NCBI RefSeq assembly: GCF_000376785.1
Contig: NZ_AQXX01000143.1
Span: forward strand, 1-64,000
Source: Hahella ganghwensis DSM 17046
Lineage (GTDB): Bacteria > Pseudomonadota > Gammaproteobacteria > Pseudomonadales > Oleiphilaceae
Length of the DNA: 64,000 bases
Reading direction: 5' to 3'
The notes beneath the pieces are model-generated. The model saw only the letters and a program-made list of their open reading frames with translations, was not told where the DNA came from and made no database searches. A program made the translations under genes and the position numbers. Below are positions 53,751 to 61,286 of this stretch, piece by piece (position 1 is the first letter of the stretch; each line of letters opens with the position of its first letter).

Positions 53751-55191
53751 ATGGAAAGACTACAAGTATCCGAACCTATTCGATGAGATGGTGGACGAGA
53801 AAGGGCGACCGAAGCCTGTTGCCAAGGTTCTGGCCGCTCATCTGGCCGAATTGGAGGATGCTGAACTTGAGCGCCTGAAAGCGACATCCGAGTTGTCCAT
53901 TAAGGAAATGGGGATTACGTTTACCGTTTACGATCAGGAAGGGGGCTCCATCGACAGGCAATGGCCGTTCGATATTATCCCGAGAGTGATGAGTCGCAAG
54001 GAATGGGATGTGGTGGATGCGGGTCTGAAACAACGGGTTAAAGCTCTGAATATGTTCATCGATGATCTGTATCACGATCAGAATATCGTGAAGGATAAGA
54101 TCTTTCCCAAGGAGCTCTTGGCCAAGTCCAAAAACTTTCGCAAGCAATGTATCGGTATGAGCCCTGCTCACGGAATCTGGGCGCATATCTGTGGATCTGA
54201 TCTGGTTCGCCATGCGGATGGCCAGATTTATGTATTGGAAGATAATCTGCGCGTCCCTTCCGGCGTATCTTATCTGCTGGAAAACAGGCAGGTGATGAAA
54301 CGGGTATTTGCAGACCTGTTCGGAGACTTCAGCATCCTGCCGGTCGATGACTATCCATCACAGTTATTTGATACGCTCGCTGCCTTGTCTCCCCGGCCGG
54401 CTGAATACCCGCAAGTCGTTGTGCTGACGCCGGGCATCTATAACTCAGCCTATTTCGAACATGCTTATCTTGCCCAGCAAATGGGATGCGAATTGGTAGA
54501 AGGGACTGATCTGGTTGTGGGGGACGATGACTGCGTTTATATGCGGACAATCTATGGCTTTGAGCTGGTCGATGTCATCTACCGCCGCATTGACGATCTG
54601 TTCCTGGACCCGGAAGCCTTTAATCCGGATTCGGTATTGGGAGTCCCAGGTCTGATGAGGGCCTGGCTGAAAGGGAATGTGGCATTGGCCAATGCTCCGG
54701 GAGCTGGCGTTGCCGATGACAAAGTGGTCTATGCCTTCGTCCCTGATATGATCAAGTATTACCTCAGCGAGGAGATGATTCTTCCTAACGTCCCGACTTA
54801 CCTCTGCATGAAGGATGATGACCGTAAATACGTGTTGGAGCACCTGGAAGAACTGGTTGTAAAACCTGCCAATGAATCCGGAGGCTATGGCATGCTGGTC
54901 GGGCCAAGTTCGACCAAAAAGGAAAGGGAGAAGTTCGCTGAACTCATCAAGTCTGATCCCCGGAACTATATTGCACAGCCGACCCTCAATCTGAGTACCG
55001 TACCGACGTTGATTGATGGCAAGGCTGAGCCACGGCATGTGGATATGAGACCTTTTATCCTGTCCAGTAATCAGACTTATGTTACGACTGGTGGGCTGAC
55101 CCGAGTGGCATTACGAAAGGGGTCTCTGGTCGTGAATTCGTCTCAGGGAGGCGGCAGCAAGGATACCTGGATAATCGACGAGGAGGCTTGA
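53740..55191 (+). CDS. Circularly permuted type 2 ATP-grasp protein (stand-alone)
   Basis: The 483-residue protein has the circularly permuted ATP-grasp fold (COG2308-like). It carries VLEDNLRVPSGVSYLLENRQVMKR, LTPGIYNSAYFEHAYLAQQMG, VDVIYRRIDDLFLDP, LGVPGLMRAW, VVKPANESGGYGMLVGP and QGGGSKDTW. Glu and Asp residues in these positions bind ATP and Mg. Compared with the fused copy at 50348, it lacks the helical domain, which is supplied by the next gene. I preferred the ATG at 53740, with GAGGAG upstream, to one five codons earlier. It overlaps the preceding transglutaminase gene by 11 bases. Confidence 0.9.
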   Translation: MGIKWKDYKYPNLFDEMVDEKGRPKPVAKVLAAHLAELEDAELERLKATSELSIKEMGITFTVYDQEGGSIDRQWPFDIIPRVMSRKEWDVVDAGLKQRVKALNMFIDDLYHDQNIVKDKIFPKELLAKSKNFRKQCIGMSPAHGIWAHICGSDLVRHADGQIYVLEDNLRVPSGVSYLLENRQVMKRVFADLFGDFSILPVDDYPSQLFDTLAALSPRPAEYPQVVVLTPGIYNSAYFEHAYLAQQMGCELVEGTDLVVGDDDCVYMRTIYGFELVDVIYRRIDDLFLDPEAFNPDSVLGVPGLMRAWLKGNVALANAPGAGVADDKVVYAFVPDMIKYYLSEEMILPNVPTYLCMKDDDRKYVLEHLEELVVKPANESGGYGMLVGPSSTKKEREKFAELIKSDPRNYIAQPTLNLSTVPTLIDGKAEPRHVDMRPFILSSNQTYVTTGGLTRVALRKGSLVVNSSQGGGSKDTWIIDEEA

Positions 55192-55192
55192 A

Positions 55193-56140
55193 ATGTTAGC
55201 GCGTGTAGCAGGCAATATTTACTGGATGGCCCGTTATCTGGAGCGGGCAGAGGATTTGGCACGGTTAATTAACGTCAACGCCAATCTGGCTCTTGATTTA
55301 CCAAAGGGTTTGTCACCAATCTGGGGACAACTGGTCGCAATTACTGGCGCAGGTGATACCTATGAGGGAGAGTTTGATGAGCGCTCCGTCCTCAAGTTTT
55401 TGATCAGTGACACAAATAGCCATGTCTCCATATTTTCCAGTTTGGCCAGTGCCCGGGAAAATGCCCGGACTATTCGGGATGTCATTCCCAGAGAAGTGTG
55501 GGAAACCATTAATACAACGTATCTGCATGCCAAGGACCATTCCCAGCAGGCATTAACCAAACGTGGGCGTTACCCGTTTCTTCACGAGATCATTACCCAG
55601 TGCCAGAACATCACGGGCACTTTGTCTGGAACCCTGAATCACGATGCGGGCTATACCTTCCTGAAGATAGGTCGGAGTCTTGAACGGGCAGATATGACCA
55701 GCCGTATTATTGATATCCGGTCCGCCAACCTGATACCGGACGCCACCATGACCAAGGCGACCTACGAAAACTTGCAATGGATGAGTGTCCTGAAATCGCT
55801 GACCGGTTATCAGATGTACCGGCGCGAAATGCAGGTGCGGATTCAGCGTCAGGAAGTGTTGCGTTTTCTGATTCAGTCGAAAGTTTTTCCCAGGGCTATC
55901 GCCCGTTGCATGAGCGATCTGGAGTTCAGTCTGGATTCGCTACCGAATCACGAGAACACCTTGTTGGTGGTTCACCGGGTAAAGAGACAGCTGGATAATA
56001 TGGATATCAGTAAACTGAAGCAGGCTGAATTACAGGCTGCCATGGATTTGTTGCAGATTGGATTTGCACAGGTACATGATGAAGTGACGAGCGCTTATTT
56101 TGGTGCTCCGACACAGAGTCAAAGCCAGGAAGTTGCCTGA
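55193..56140 (+). CDS. Alpha-E domain-containing protein
   Basis: The 315-residue all-helical protein (COG2307/DUF403) starts LARVAGNIYWMARYLERAEDLARLI, the signature of the alpha-E fold, with NTRTIRDVIPREVWETINTTY-like text (ARTIRDVIPREVWETIN) and LKIGRSLERADMTSRIIDIR later. Its ATG lies one base after the stop of the ATP-grasp gene, with GAGG inside that gene's end. Stand-alone alpha-E proteins accompany ATP-grasp enzymes in peptide-ligase clusters; the helical fold may bind the product. A strong terminator follows. Confidence 0.9.
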   Translation: MLARVAGNIYWMARYLERAEDLARLINVNANLALDLPKGLSPIWGQLVAITGAGDTYEGEFDERSVLKFLISDTNSHVSIFSSLASARENARTIRDVIPREVWETINTTYLHAKDHSQQALTKRGRYPFLHEIITQCQNITGTLSGTLNHDAGYTFLKIGRSLERADMTSRIIDIRSANLIPDATMTKATYENLQWMSVLKSLTGYQMYRREMQVRIQRQEVLRFLIQSKVFPRAIARCMSDLEFSLDSLPNHENTLLVVHRVKRQLDNMDISKLKQAELQAAMDLLQIGFAQVHDEVTSAYFGAPTQSQSQEVA

Positions 56141-56169
56141 TAGGTTAGTCATTCTCTGATCGAAATCAT

Positions 56170-56193
56170 AACGGGGAGCGATAGCTCCCCGTT
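56170..56193. terminator. Terminator between the peptide-ligase cluster and ytoQ
   Basis: AACGGGGAGC and GCTCCCCGTT form a 10-bp perfect stem with a 4-base loop, about 30 bases after the alpha-E stop; GTCTTTC follows. It can serve both convergent transcripts. Confidence 0.75.
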
Positions 56194-56224
56194 GTCTTTC
56201 TGGTTTGTTGTTCTGGTTGCCCCG

Positions 56225-56671
56225 CTACTTTTGTTGAAGTGTATATTTCAGAATCTCCACTACCTGCTGAGGTGTTTGCGCCCAGGCCATGGCGGCGGCA
56301 TTCACTTCTTTAAGAGGGTGGATCAGGGCTTCGTCATGTAATGTAATGATTGGTTTGCCCAGTGCTGCAGCGTAGCCAGCATCAAATGCCGCATTCCACT
56401 GCTTGTATTTGTCACCGAAACGAACCACGACAACATCCGCCTGCTGGATGTGTGTCTGGATCCGGATAGCATTGATCTTGGCCGATTTGTTATCTTTCCA
56501 GAAGGGTTGGGATTCTGCTCCGAGAATATTATCCCCAACATCGTCACTGGCTTCGTGATTGGTAACAGCTGAGTAAAAATCGATGGGAAGTTCAGCGGAA
56601 GCGGCGCCTGAGATTATTTGGTCTCGCCAGTCCGTATGAATTTCGCCGGATAAGTAAACGTTCCAGTGCAT
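56225..56671 (-). CDS. ytoQ: YtoQ family protein
   Basis: The 148-residue cytosolic protein matches the YtoQ family, related to nucleoside 2-deoxyribosyltransferase-like folds. It has VYLSGEIHTDWRD at the N-terminus, FYSAVTNHEASDDVGD, ADVVVVRFGDKYKQWNAAFDAGYAAALGK and ITLHDEALIHPLKEVNAAA. The role is unknown. GGAGAG precedes the ATG. It converges with the peptide-ligase cluster across the terminator. Confidence 0.85.
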   Translation of the reverse strand: MHWNVYLSGEIHTDWRDQIISGAASAELPIDFYSAVTNHEASDDVGDNILGAESQPFWKDNKSAKINAIRIQTHIQQADVVVVRFGDKYKQWNAAFDAGYAAALGKPIITLHDEALIHPLKEVNAAAMAWAQTPQQVVEILKYTLQQK

Positions 56672-56751
56672 AAGAGACTCTCCGTTATGATGGCAGGAGA
56701 GCCACCTTAGCGCTGTTGTGTCTTGGCGGCAAGTGGGAGGAACTTCGGTCT

Positions 56752-57120
56752 CTAGAAGTACACGTCGTCCGGATTAAACCGGTAGTTGCCCAGGTGCATG
56801 CTGCGTTCCTGGTCAAGAGCCTTGATTTCGGCCTTCACCTGGAGAGTCCAAATTGGTTTGGCGGCGATCAGTTGCTCAAAGCCTCGTTCCAGTAAAGAGT
56901 TAACTATCGCATTCATTGCGGCTTTCGCCTGAGGCTGGCTGATATAGGGCCCCTGGACCTTGGTACGGCTGGCCGGGCGGTTTGGCAGGCCAGACAGGGC
57001 GACGAGATAAAAACTCTCTTCTGTGGCGACAAGGTGTACTTCAATCCGCTTACCGTCACTGTGAATAAGCGCGCAGAACTTTGGATCGGAATACAGCGGT
57101 TCAGCAAAATCCAGACGCAT
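56752..57120 (-). CDS. Hypothetical protein
   Basis: The 122-residue protein is not recognised by name. It lacks membrane segments. It reads as alternating strands (RIEVHLVATEESFYLVALSGL), a short helix (AKAAMNAIVNSLLERGFEQL) and a polar end LGNYRFNPDDVYF. I chose the ATG at 57120 with GGGGGAAG upstream rather than one seven codons earlier. It lies between panP and ytoQ, with about 130 bases to panP. Confidence 0.7.
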   Translation of the reverse strand: MRLDFAEPLYSDPKFCALIHSDGKRIEVHLVATEESFYLVALSGLPNRPASRTKVQGPYISQPQAKAAMNAIVNSLLERGFEQLIAAKPIWTLQVKAEIKALDQERSMHLGNYRFNPDDVYF

Positions 57121-57249
57121 GATCTTCCCCCAGGAATACAACTATGGGTAACAACGATTTTATAGTAGCAGAATTTTATTGCACGGTTTGTTCAGGGTTA
57201 CCATTTCGGCGCTAAATACGGGATATTTAACCTGTTTTTACAGTTGCCG

Positions 57250-58887
57250 TTATACCTGTTGGCAAAGTGAACGTAACTCTGACATTCTGTCGGCAATAAT
57301 CGCCTCCCCGGCCAACTGTTTCTGTTCCTCGAGAATACCCTGCAGAGTTTCCTGGGTTGTCAGAGGATTGGCCAGAACCACTCGGAACACAATACAATCC
57401 TGCCCCCGATACTGTTTTGGGTTCAAGCGCGTGCGGGAAACGAAAGATTTGCCCCTTTCCCTTTGAGTCTTTTGCAGTGCCTTGGTGATTCTGCCGAGGC
57501 ACTCGTGGATGGCTGAGGCTTCTTCGGCTGAGGCCTTTTGTAAAGCGTCTCTGGCCCAGGATGGACAATAACGATAGGTCAGAATATTCAGTTCCGGTGC
57601 ACTGATCAGTTCAAAATCCGGTTCCTTCTCAATCATCGTGGCAAACGCTCTGGCTTTTGCTATTCCCTGATCGATTAGAATTTCATAACCAGTACGACCG
57701 ATAATCTTCAAACCTGACTGTATCAGCATGGCCATGCCAGGGCGTGAACCTTCCAGGGTCCGGCTACCAAGATCCCGAGAACCTTTGCGGATAATATATT
57801 GAGCATGATGTTCTATGGCGTTAGGCAACGTGGGGTCTTTAAATACCACCAGGCCTGCCCCCATAGGCACATAGAGTTGCTTATGGGCATCCATCGTGAC
57901 AGAGTCCGCCCGTTCAATCCCCTTCATCAGTGGACGATGAGTTCTGGAAAACAGCGTAGGTCCGCCCCAGGCAGCATCTACGTGGAAGTGGGTGTTATAT
58001 TCTTCGGCGATTTCTGCCATCGCGTCCAGAGGATCCACATTTCCGGTTTCCGTGGTTCCTGCTATACCAACAAGGCAAATGATTTTTATCCGTTTTTCCG
58101 TTAGCTTTTTACAGGTGTTGCGAAGGGCAGACAGATCGATCTTGTTGTCCAGGTCAGTGGGGATTGCGATGATATTGTCACTGCCAAGCCCCAGGAGATC
58201 GGCAGATTTACTCAAAGAGTAGTGACCCCGGCTTGAGACCAGAATAACGGCGTCTTCGTAGCCATAATGTTTCAACGCCTGATGCATTCCGGCGCGGCGC
58301 ACACCTTTGAAACTCCCCTGTTCGGGGAAGCTGCGGTTGCGAGCGACCCAAAGCGCTGTGATGTTGGCGATGGTGCCACCGGAGCACATACTCCCCAACG
58401 CCACATTGCTGTCATGCATGTTTTCCTTGTAGAACGCTTCTCCCGACTCGTAAACCAGACGATGTAGCATACCGATGACCTGACGCTCAAGCGGCGTGAA
58501 GGCTTTGGAGGTCTCGGTTTTTACCAGGTTCTGATTCAAGGCGATCATGATTTTAGACAGCGGCAGCATGAAATAAGGCAGTGCCGATGTCATATGACCG
58601 ACAAAGCTTGGCGACGCTGTGTGAACGGACTGGGCAACCAGTTTATTTAAGAGAAACTCTGTATGCTCGGAGACAAATACCGGATCTTCCGGAATCTGCG
58701 AGTCTGCGAAATCCAGTTGCATATCGGCCAGATCTTTTTCAACAGCGACAATATGGTCCTGAAGAAAACCGGCCAGATTCTCTGAAATTTGTTTGTCTAT
58801 GCGACCCAGAGTGGAGTCTGGTGCCTCCGGTATCGTAAATACACGATACATACTCTCCAGGCTGGCCTTGGCGACTTTCTTACCCAT
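57250..58887 (-). CDS. panP: Pyridoxal-dependent aspartate 1-decarboxylase
   Basis: The 545-residue enzyme is a group II PLP decarboxylase of the PanP type, which produces beta-alanine from aspartate in bacteria lacking the pyruvoyl enzyme PanD. Features are the long N-terminal region before SPSFVGHMTSALPYFMLPLSK, GSMCSGGTIANITALW, the base-stacking His222 (RGHYSLSKSADLLGLG), Asp304 (HVDAAWGG) and the PLP lysine 336 in TMDAHKQLYVPMGAG. Length and motifs match PanP rather than glutamate decarboxylase. It likely feeds pantothenate synthesis with panB at 2706; the rest of the pathway is not in the window. Confidence 0.88.
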   Translation of the reverse strand: MGKKVAKASLESMYRVFTIPEAPDSTLGRIDKQISENLAGFLQDHIVAVEKDLADMQLDFADSQIPEDPVFVSEHTEFLLNKLVAQSVHTASPSFVGHMTSALPYFMLPLSKIMIALNQNLVKTETSKAFTPLERQVIGMLHRLVYESGEAFYKENMHDSNVALGSMCSGGTIANITALWVARNRSFPEQGSFKGVRRAGMHQALKHYGYEDAVILVSSRGHYSLSKSADLLGLGSDNIIAIPTDLDNKIDLSALRNTCKKLTEKRIKIICLVGIAGTTETGNVDPLDAMAEIAEEYNTHFHVDAAWGGPTLFSRTHRPLMKGIERADSVTMDAHKQLYVPMGAGLVVFKDPTLPNAIEHHAQYIIRKGSRDLGSRTLEGSRPGMAMLIQSGLKIIGRTGYEILIDQGIAKARAFATMIEKEPDFELISAPELNILTYRYCPSWARDALQKASAEEASAIHECLGRITKALQKTQRERGKSFVSRTRLNPKQYRGQDCIVFRVVLANPLTTQETLQGILEEQKQLAGEAIIADRMSELRSLCQQV

Positions 58888-59000
58888 AACTGGAATTCCT
58901 TACCGAACCGCTGGTACAGAGCCCATCAATTTTGTGTGAGCAGGCCTTGGAGCGCCAAGTATAATCAGTGACCGTTGCCGCTTCCAGAGGCGATCAGGAG

Positions 59001-59282
59001 CTACAGGGTAAGTTGTTCAAAATGTGTGATCAGTGCATCCAGTGATTCAGTGAACATTTGTTCCAGTTGGTTAAGGTGCTGTGACATGGTCGCGTTATTG
59101 GCGGCCAGTACCAGGATGCTCCATTCTGCAGACTGCGGCAGATCAGCATGATCACTCTCACAGATTGCGAACTGAGGCATTTGACCCAGACGGGTCTTGA
59201 GGCCTGACAAGCGCTGCCGTTTCTCCTTGAGAGAAAGGCAGCCTTCCAGATGCATTCCTACCTGAACCAGGCGAATTTCCAT
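59001..59282 (-). CDS. DUF503 domain-containing protein
   Basis: This 93-residue protein has the DUF503 signature, a ferredoxin-like fold seen in YlxP-type proteins: VGMHLEGCLSLKEKRQRLSGLKTRL near the N-terminus. The function is unknown; some relatives are linked with ribosome-binding factors. It follows the DsbA-like gene after 18 bases on the same strand, so the two are probably one operon. The Shine-Dalgarno is weak. Confidence 0.82.
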   Translation of the reverse strand: MEIRLVQVGMHLEGCLSLKEKRQRLSGLKTRLGQMPQFAICESDHADLPQSAEWSILVLAANNATMSQHLNQLEQMFTESLDALITHFEQLTL

Positions 59283-59300
59283 GGTGATTGGCCAGAACTA

Positions 59301-60350
59301 TCAGTGAGAAACGTTCAAAGCAGCTTTGACGTGGTCCCTGAGCGCGTTGTCCAAACCTCTACCTCTATAGGCGATGCCGTTTATAAAGATGGCTGGCGTA
59401 CCAGTCAGACCGAGCTGAACAGCCTGGACTGCGGAACGCTCAATCTGCTGGGTACTTTCTTCGGATTCCATGCAAGAAGAAAGTTGTTCGGTATCCACTC
59501 CGAGATCTGATGCCAGTTCCAAGGCAACTTCCTGACTCAGGCGTTCCTGGTTGGCAAACAATGCTTCATGGTAGCTCCAGAACTTGTCTTGTTTACCTGC
59601 GCAAAATGCCGCTTTGGCCAGCATTCGCGATTGGTCTCCCAATACCGGAAAATCAATCATGACCAATCGAATTCGGTCAGGATATTCTTCTTGCAATTGC
59701 TGTAGTGTTGTTGCTGCAACCTTGCAATGCGGACAACGGTAATCTGCAAACTCAGCGATTGTCAGGACTGCGTTATCTGAACCTTTCGCCGGATAGCCTT
59801 CAAGGTCAAGTGTGACTGATGGGGCTTCTGGTGGCGTGAGGTTGACAGACAATAATCCCCGGCTGATCAGGTCGTCTATCAGGCGTTGCTCTGCCCGCCC
59901 CAGTCGATCCCGGTTCAGGGCGTTCTTGAGAGCATCTTTGATGGCGTAGAAAGGTTGCGAAATCTGGGCTTTGTTAGTTTCGTAAAATCTGGACACTTCT
60001 TCGTCACTGACGGGTTCGACATCAATCAGATCGTTTCGAACTTCCTCGCGGGTTTGACCACTCTCTTTGGCCAGCTTGTCCAGATGCAAGGTGAGCGCGG
60101 CTTTCTGAATTTCCTGGGTTTTTTGCTCAAAGCTGTGTTGATCCAGAGCGAAGACGGCGCTCGCCTGAGGGTAGGGGAGGTCCTTCAGGGTATAGGACTC
60201 GTTCATCAGAGTGAATAGAGTGCTATCAGTGGAAGGTTCAGAATTCAGACCCAACTTGTTCGATTGCAAAAGTGTTGCGACGAAGAGTCCTAACGCAAAC
60301 ATGATGATGCCAACATAAATTGGCGGTACGGAAAATTTGCTTTTGGCCAT
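59301..60350 (-). CDS. DsbA-family thioredoxin-like protein, membrane-anchored
   Basis: The 349-residue protein has an N-terminal membrane anchor (about 11-29, YVGIIMFALGLFVATLL), a helical region (about 45-170) and a thioredoxin fold. The thioredoxin part begins near ADYRCPHCKVA, with a CPHC active site like that of DsbA. The cis-proline loop is TGTPAIFINGIAYRG. The insertion of a helical domain between strands matches DsbA-type proteins of the BdbD/DsbG-like group. It should act on disulfides at the outer face of the inner membrane. It lies between tetR and DUF503 genes. Confidence 0.85.
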   Translation of the reverse strand: MAKSKFSVPPIYVGIIMFALGLFVATLLQSNKLGLNSEPSTDSTLFTLMNESYTLKDLPYPQASAVFALDQHSFEQKTQEIQKAALTLHLDKLAKESGQTREEVRNDLIDVEPVSDEEVSRFYETNKAQISQPFYAIKDALKNALNRDRLGRAEQRLIDDLISRGLLSVNLTPPEAPSVTLDLEGYPAKGSDNAVLTIAEFADYRCPHCKVAATTLQQLQEEYPDRIRLVMIDFPVLGDQSRMLAKAAFCAGKQDKFWSYHEALFANQERLSQEVALELASDLGVDTEQLSSCMESEESTQQIERSAVQAVQLGLTGTPAIFINGIAYRGRGLDNALRDHVKAALNVSH

Positions 60351-60387
60351 AAGTATTCTCGGGTAAGTCCTTTCTCGTCGAATGAAT

Positions 60388-61038
60388 TCAGAGAACTGTT
60401 TCGTTAATGCCCACCGCTCTCAGGCAGAAGGCGGTAATTTCTTTAATCATCTGTTGTTCGGAGTACTGTGTTTTGGGTGAAGCCGACCCGGTAGTATCAT
60501 CACGGATACGCGCTGCAAGAGGCCCAATCAGTGCCTCCGCCAGTGCTCCTACCAGTGCAGCCCCACTAATCTGAGGGTGTTGAGGGCACAGCTCCTCTGA
60601 CGCAATCCCTTCCTGAATGGCCGCAGCGAACAGGTTGGCATAGTGTTCACGGTAATTCAGCCGCTCCTGATCCAGTTGAGGATCAACTGGTTCTGCAATC
60701 AGTGAGTAGGCTAACCGGCGGCTCCGAAGTGCGCGGTCTGCAAAAGTGGAAACAGCCGCATGCAGGCGTTTTTTAACGTTTCCTGTGGCCTCGAGAGCTG
60801 ACTTGACCTGTGCAATCTCTCTAGAGGTGGCGGTGCGGAAGACTTCAGTGCACAATGCCGATTTATTGGGGAAATAACGATAAACGCTGCCGGTAGCAAC
60901 TCCGGCCCGGGCGGCAATAGCAGATACCGATGTTCCGGAGAATCCTTGCTCAGCAGTCAGCTCTGCTGCAGCCTGAAGGATCTTCTCACGAATATATTGT
61001 TTGCGGGCTGCAATTTTCGGGGTTTCGCGATAGGCCAT
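60388..61038 (-). CDS. TetR/AcrR family transcriptional regulator
   Basis: The 216-residue protein has a clear TetR-type N-terminal HTH: IREKILQAAAELTAEQGFSGTSV, AIAARAGVATGSVYRYFPNKSAL. The ligand-binding C-terminal domain is variable. It is first in a three-gene minus-strand run with the DsbA-like gene 37 bases downstream and the DUF503 gene next, which suggests it regulates its own operon. It is also divergent from the PilZ-DUF1631 gene and may influence it; the ligand is unknown. Confidence 0.87.
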   Translation of the reverse strand: MAYRETPKIAARKQYIREKILQAAAELTAEQGFSGTSVSAIAARAGVATGSVYRYFPNKSALCTEVFRTATSREIAQVKSALEATGNVKKRLHAAVSTFADRALRSRRLAYSLIAEPVDPQLDQERLNYREHYANLFAAAIQEGIASEELCPQHPQISGAALVGALAEALIGPLAARIRDDTTGSASPKTQYSEQQMIKEITAFCLRAVGINETVL

Positions 61039-61286
61039 AATGCTTACTTGTTGTGGTTGTCATCTTTGGACATACTGCTTGGCTACATTGCCATATCGCC
61101 GCCGTGATGGGCATTGATCTGACTTGTTGCCATGTCAGAGGCCGTTGCATAGCTTTATTGACAAAGCCCATGATTGTAACCCTGCCAGTTGCCGGTTCAA
61201 GTCAATTTTCGTTTATCTTGTTTTCCTATTGCCCATGCCAGTCTAAACTGGTTAACAGGAAGTTTTTTACGGACTTGTTTCTTGGG

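Noticed and set aside
54445-55038. 197-codon open frame antisense to the stand-alone ATP-grasp gene
   Set aside because: The ATP-grasp product is well conserved; the antisense product has no recognisable domain.
61158-61190. TTGACA element between tetR and the PilZ-DUF1631 gene
   Set aside because: No -10 sequence at 16-18 bases, so it is not a supported promoter.
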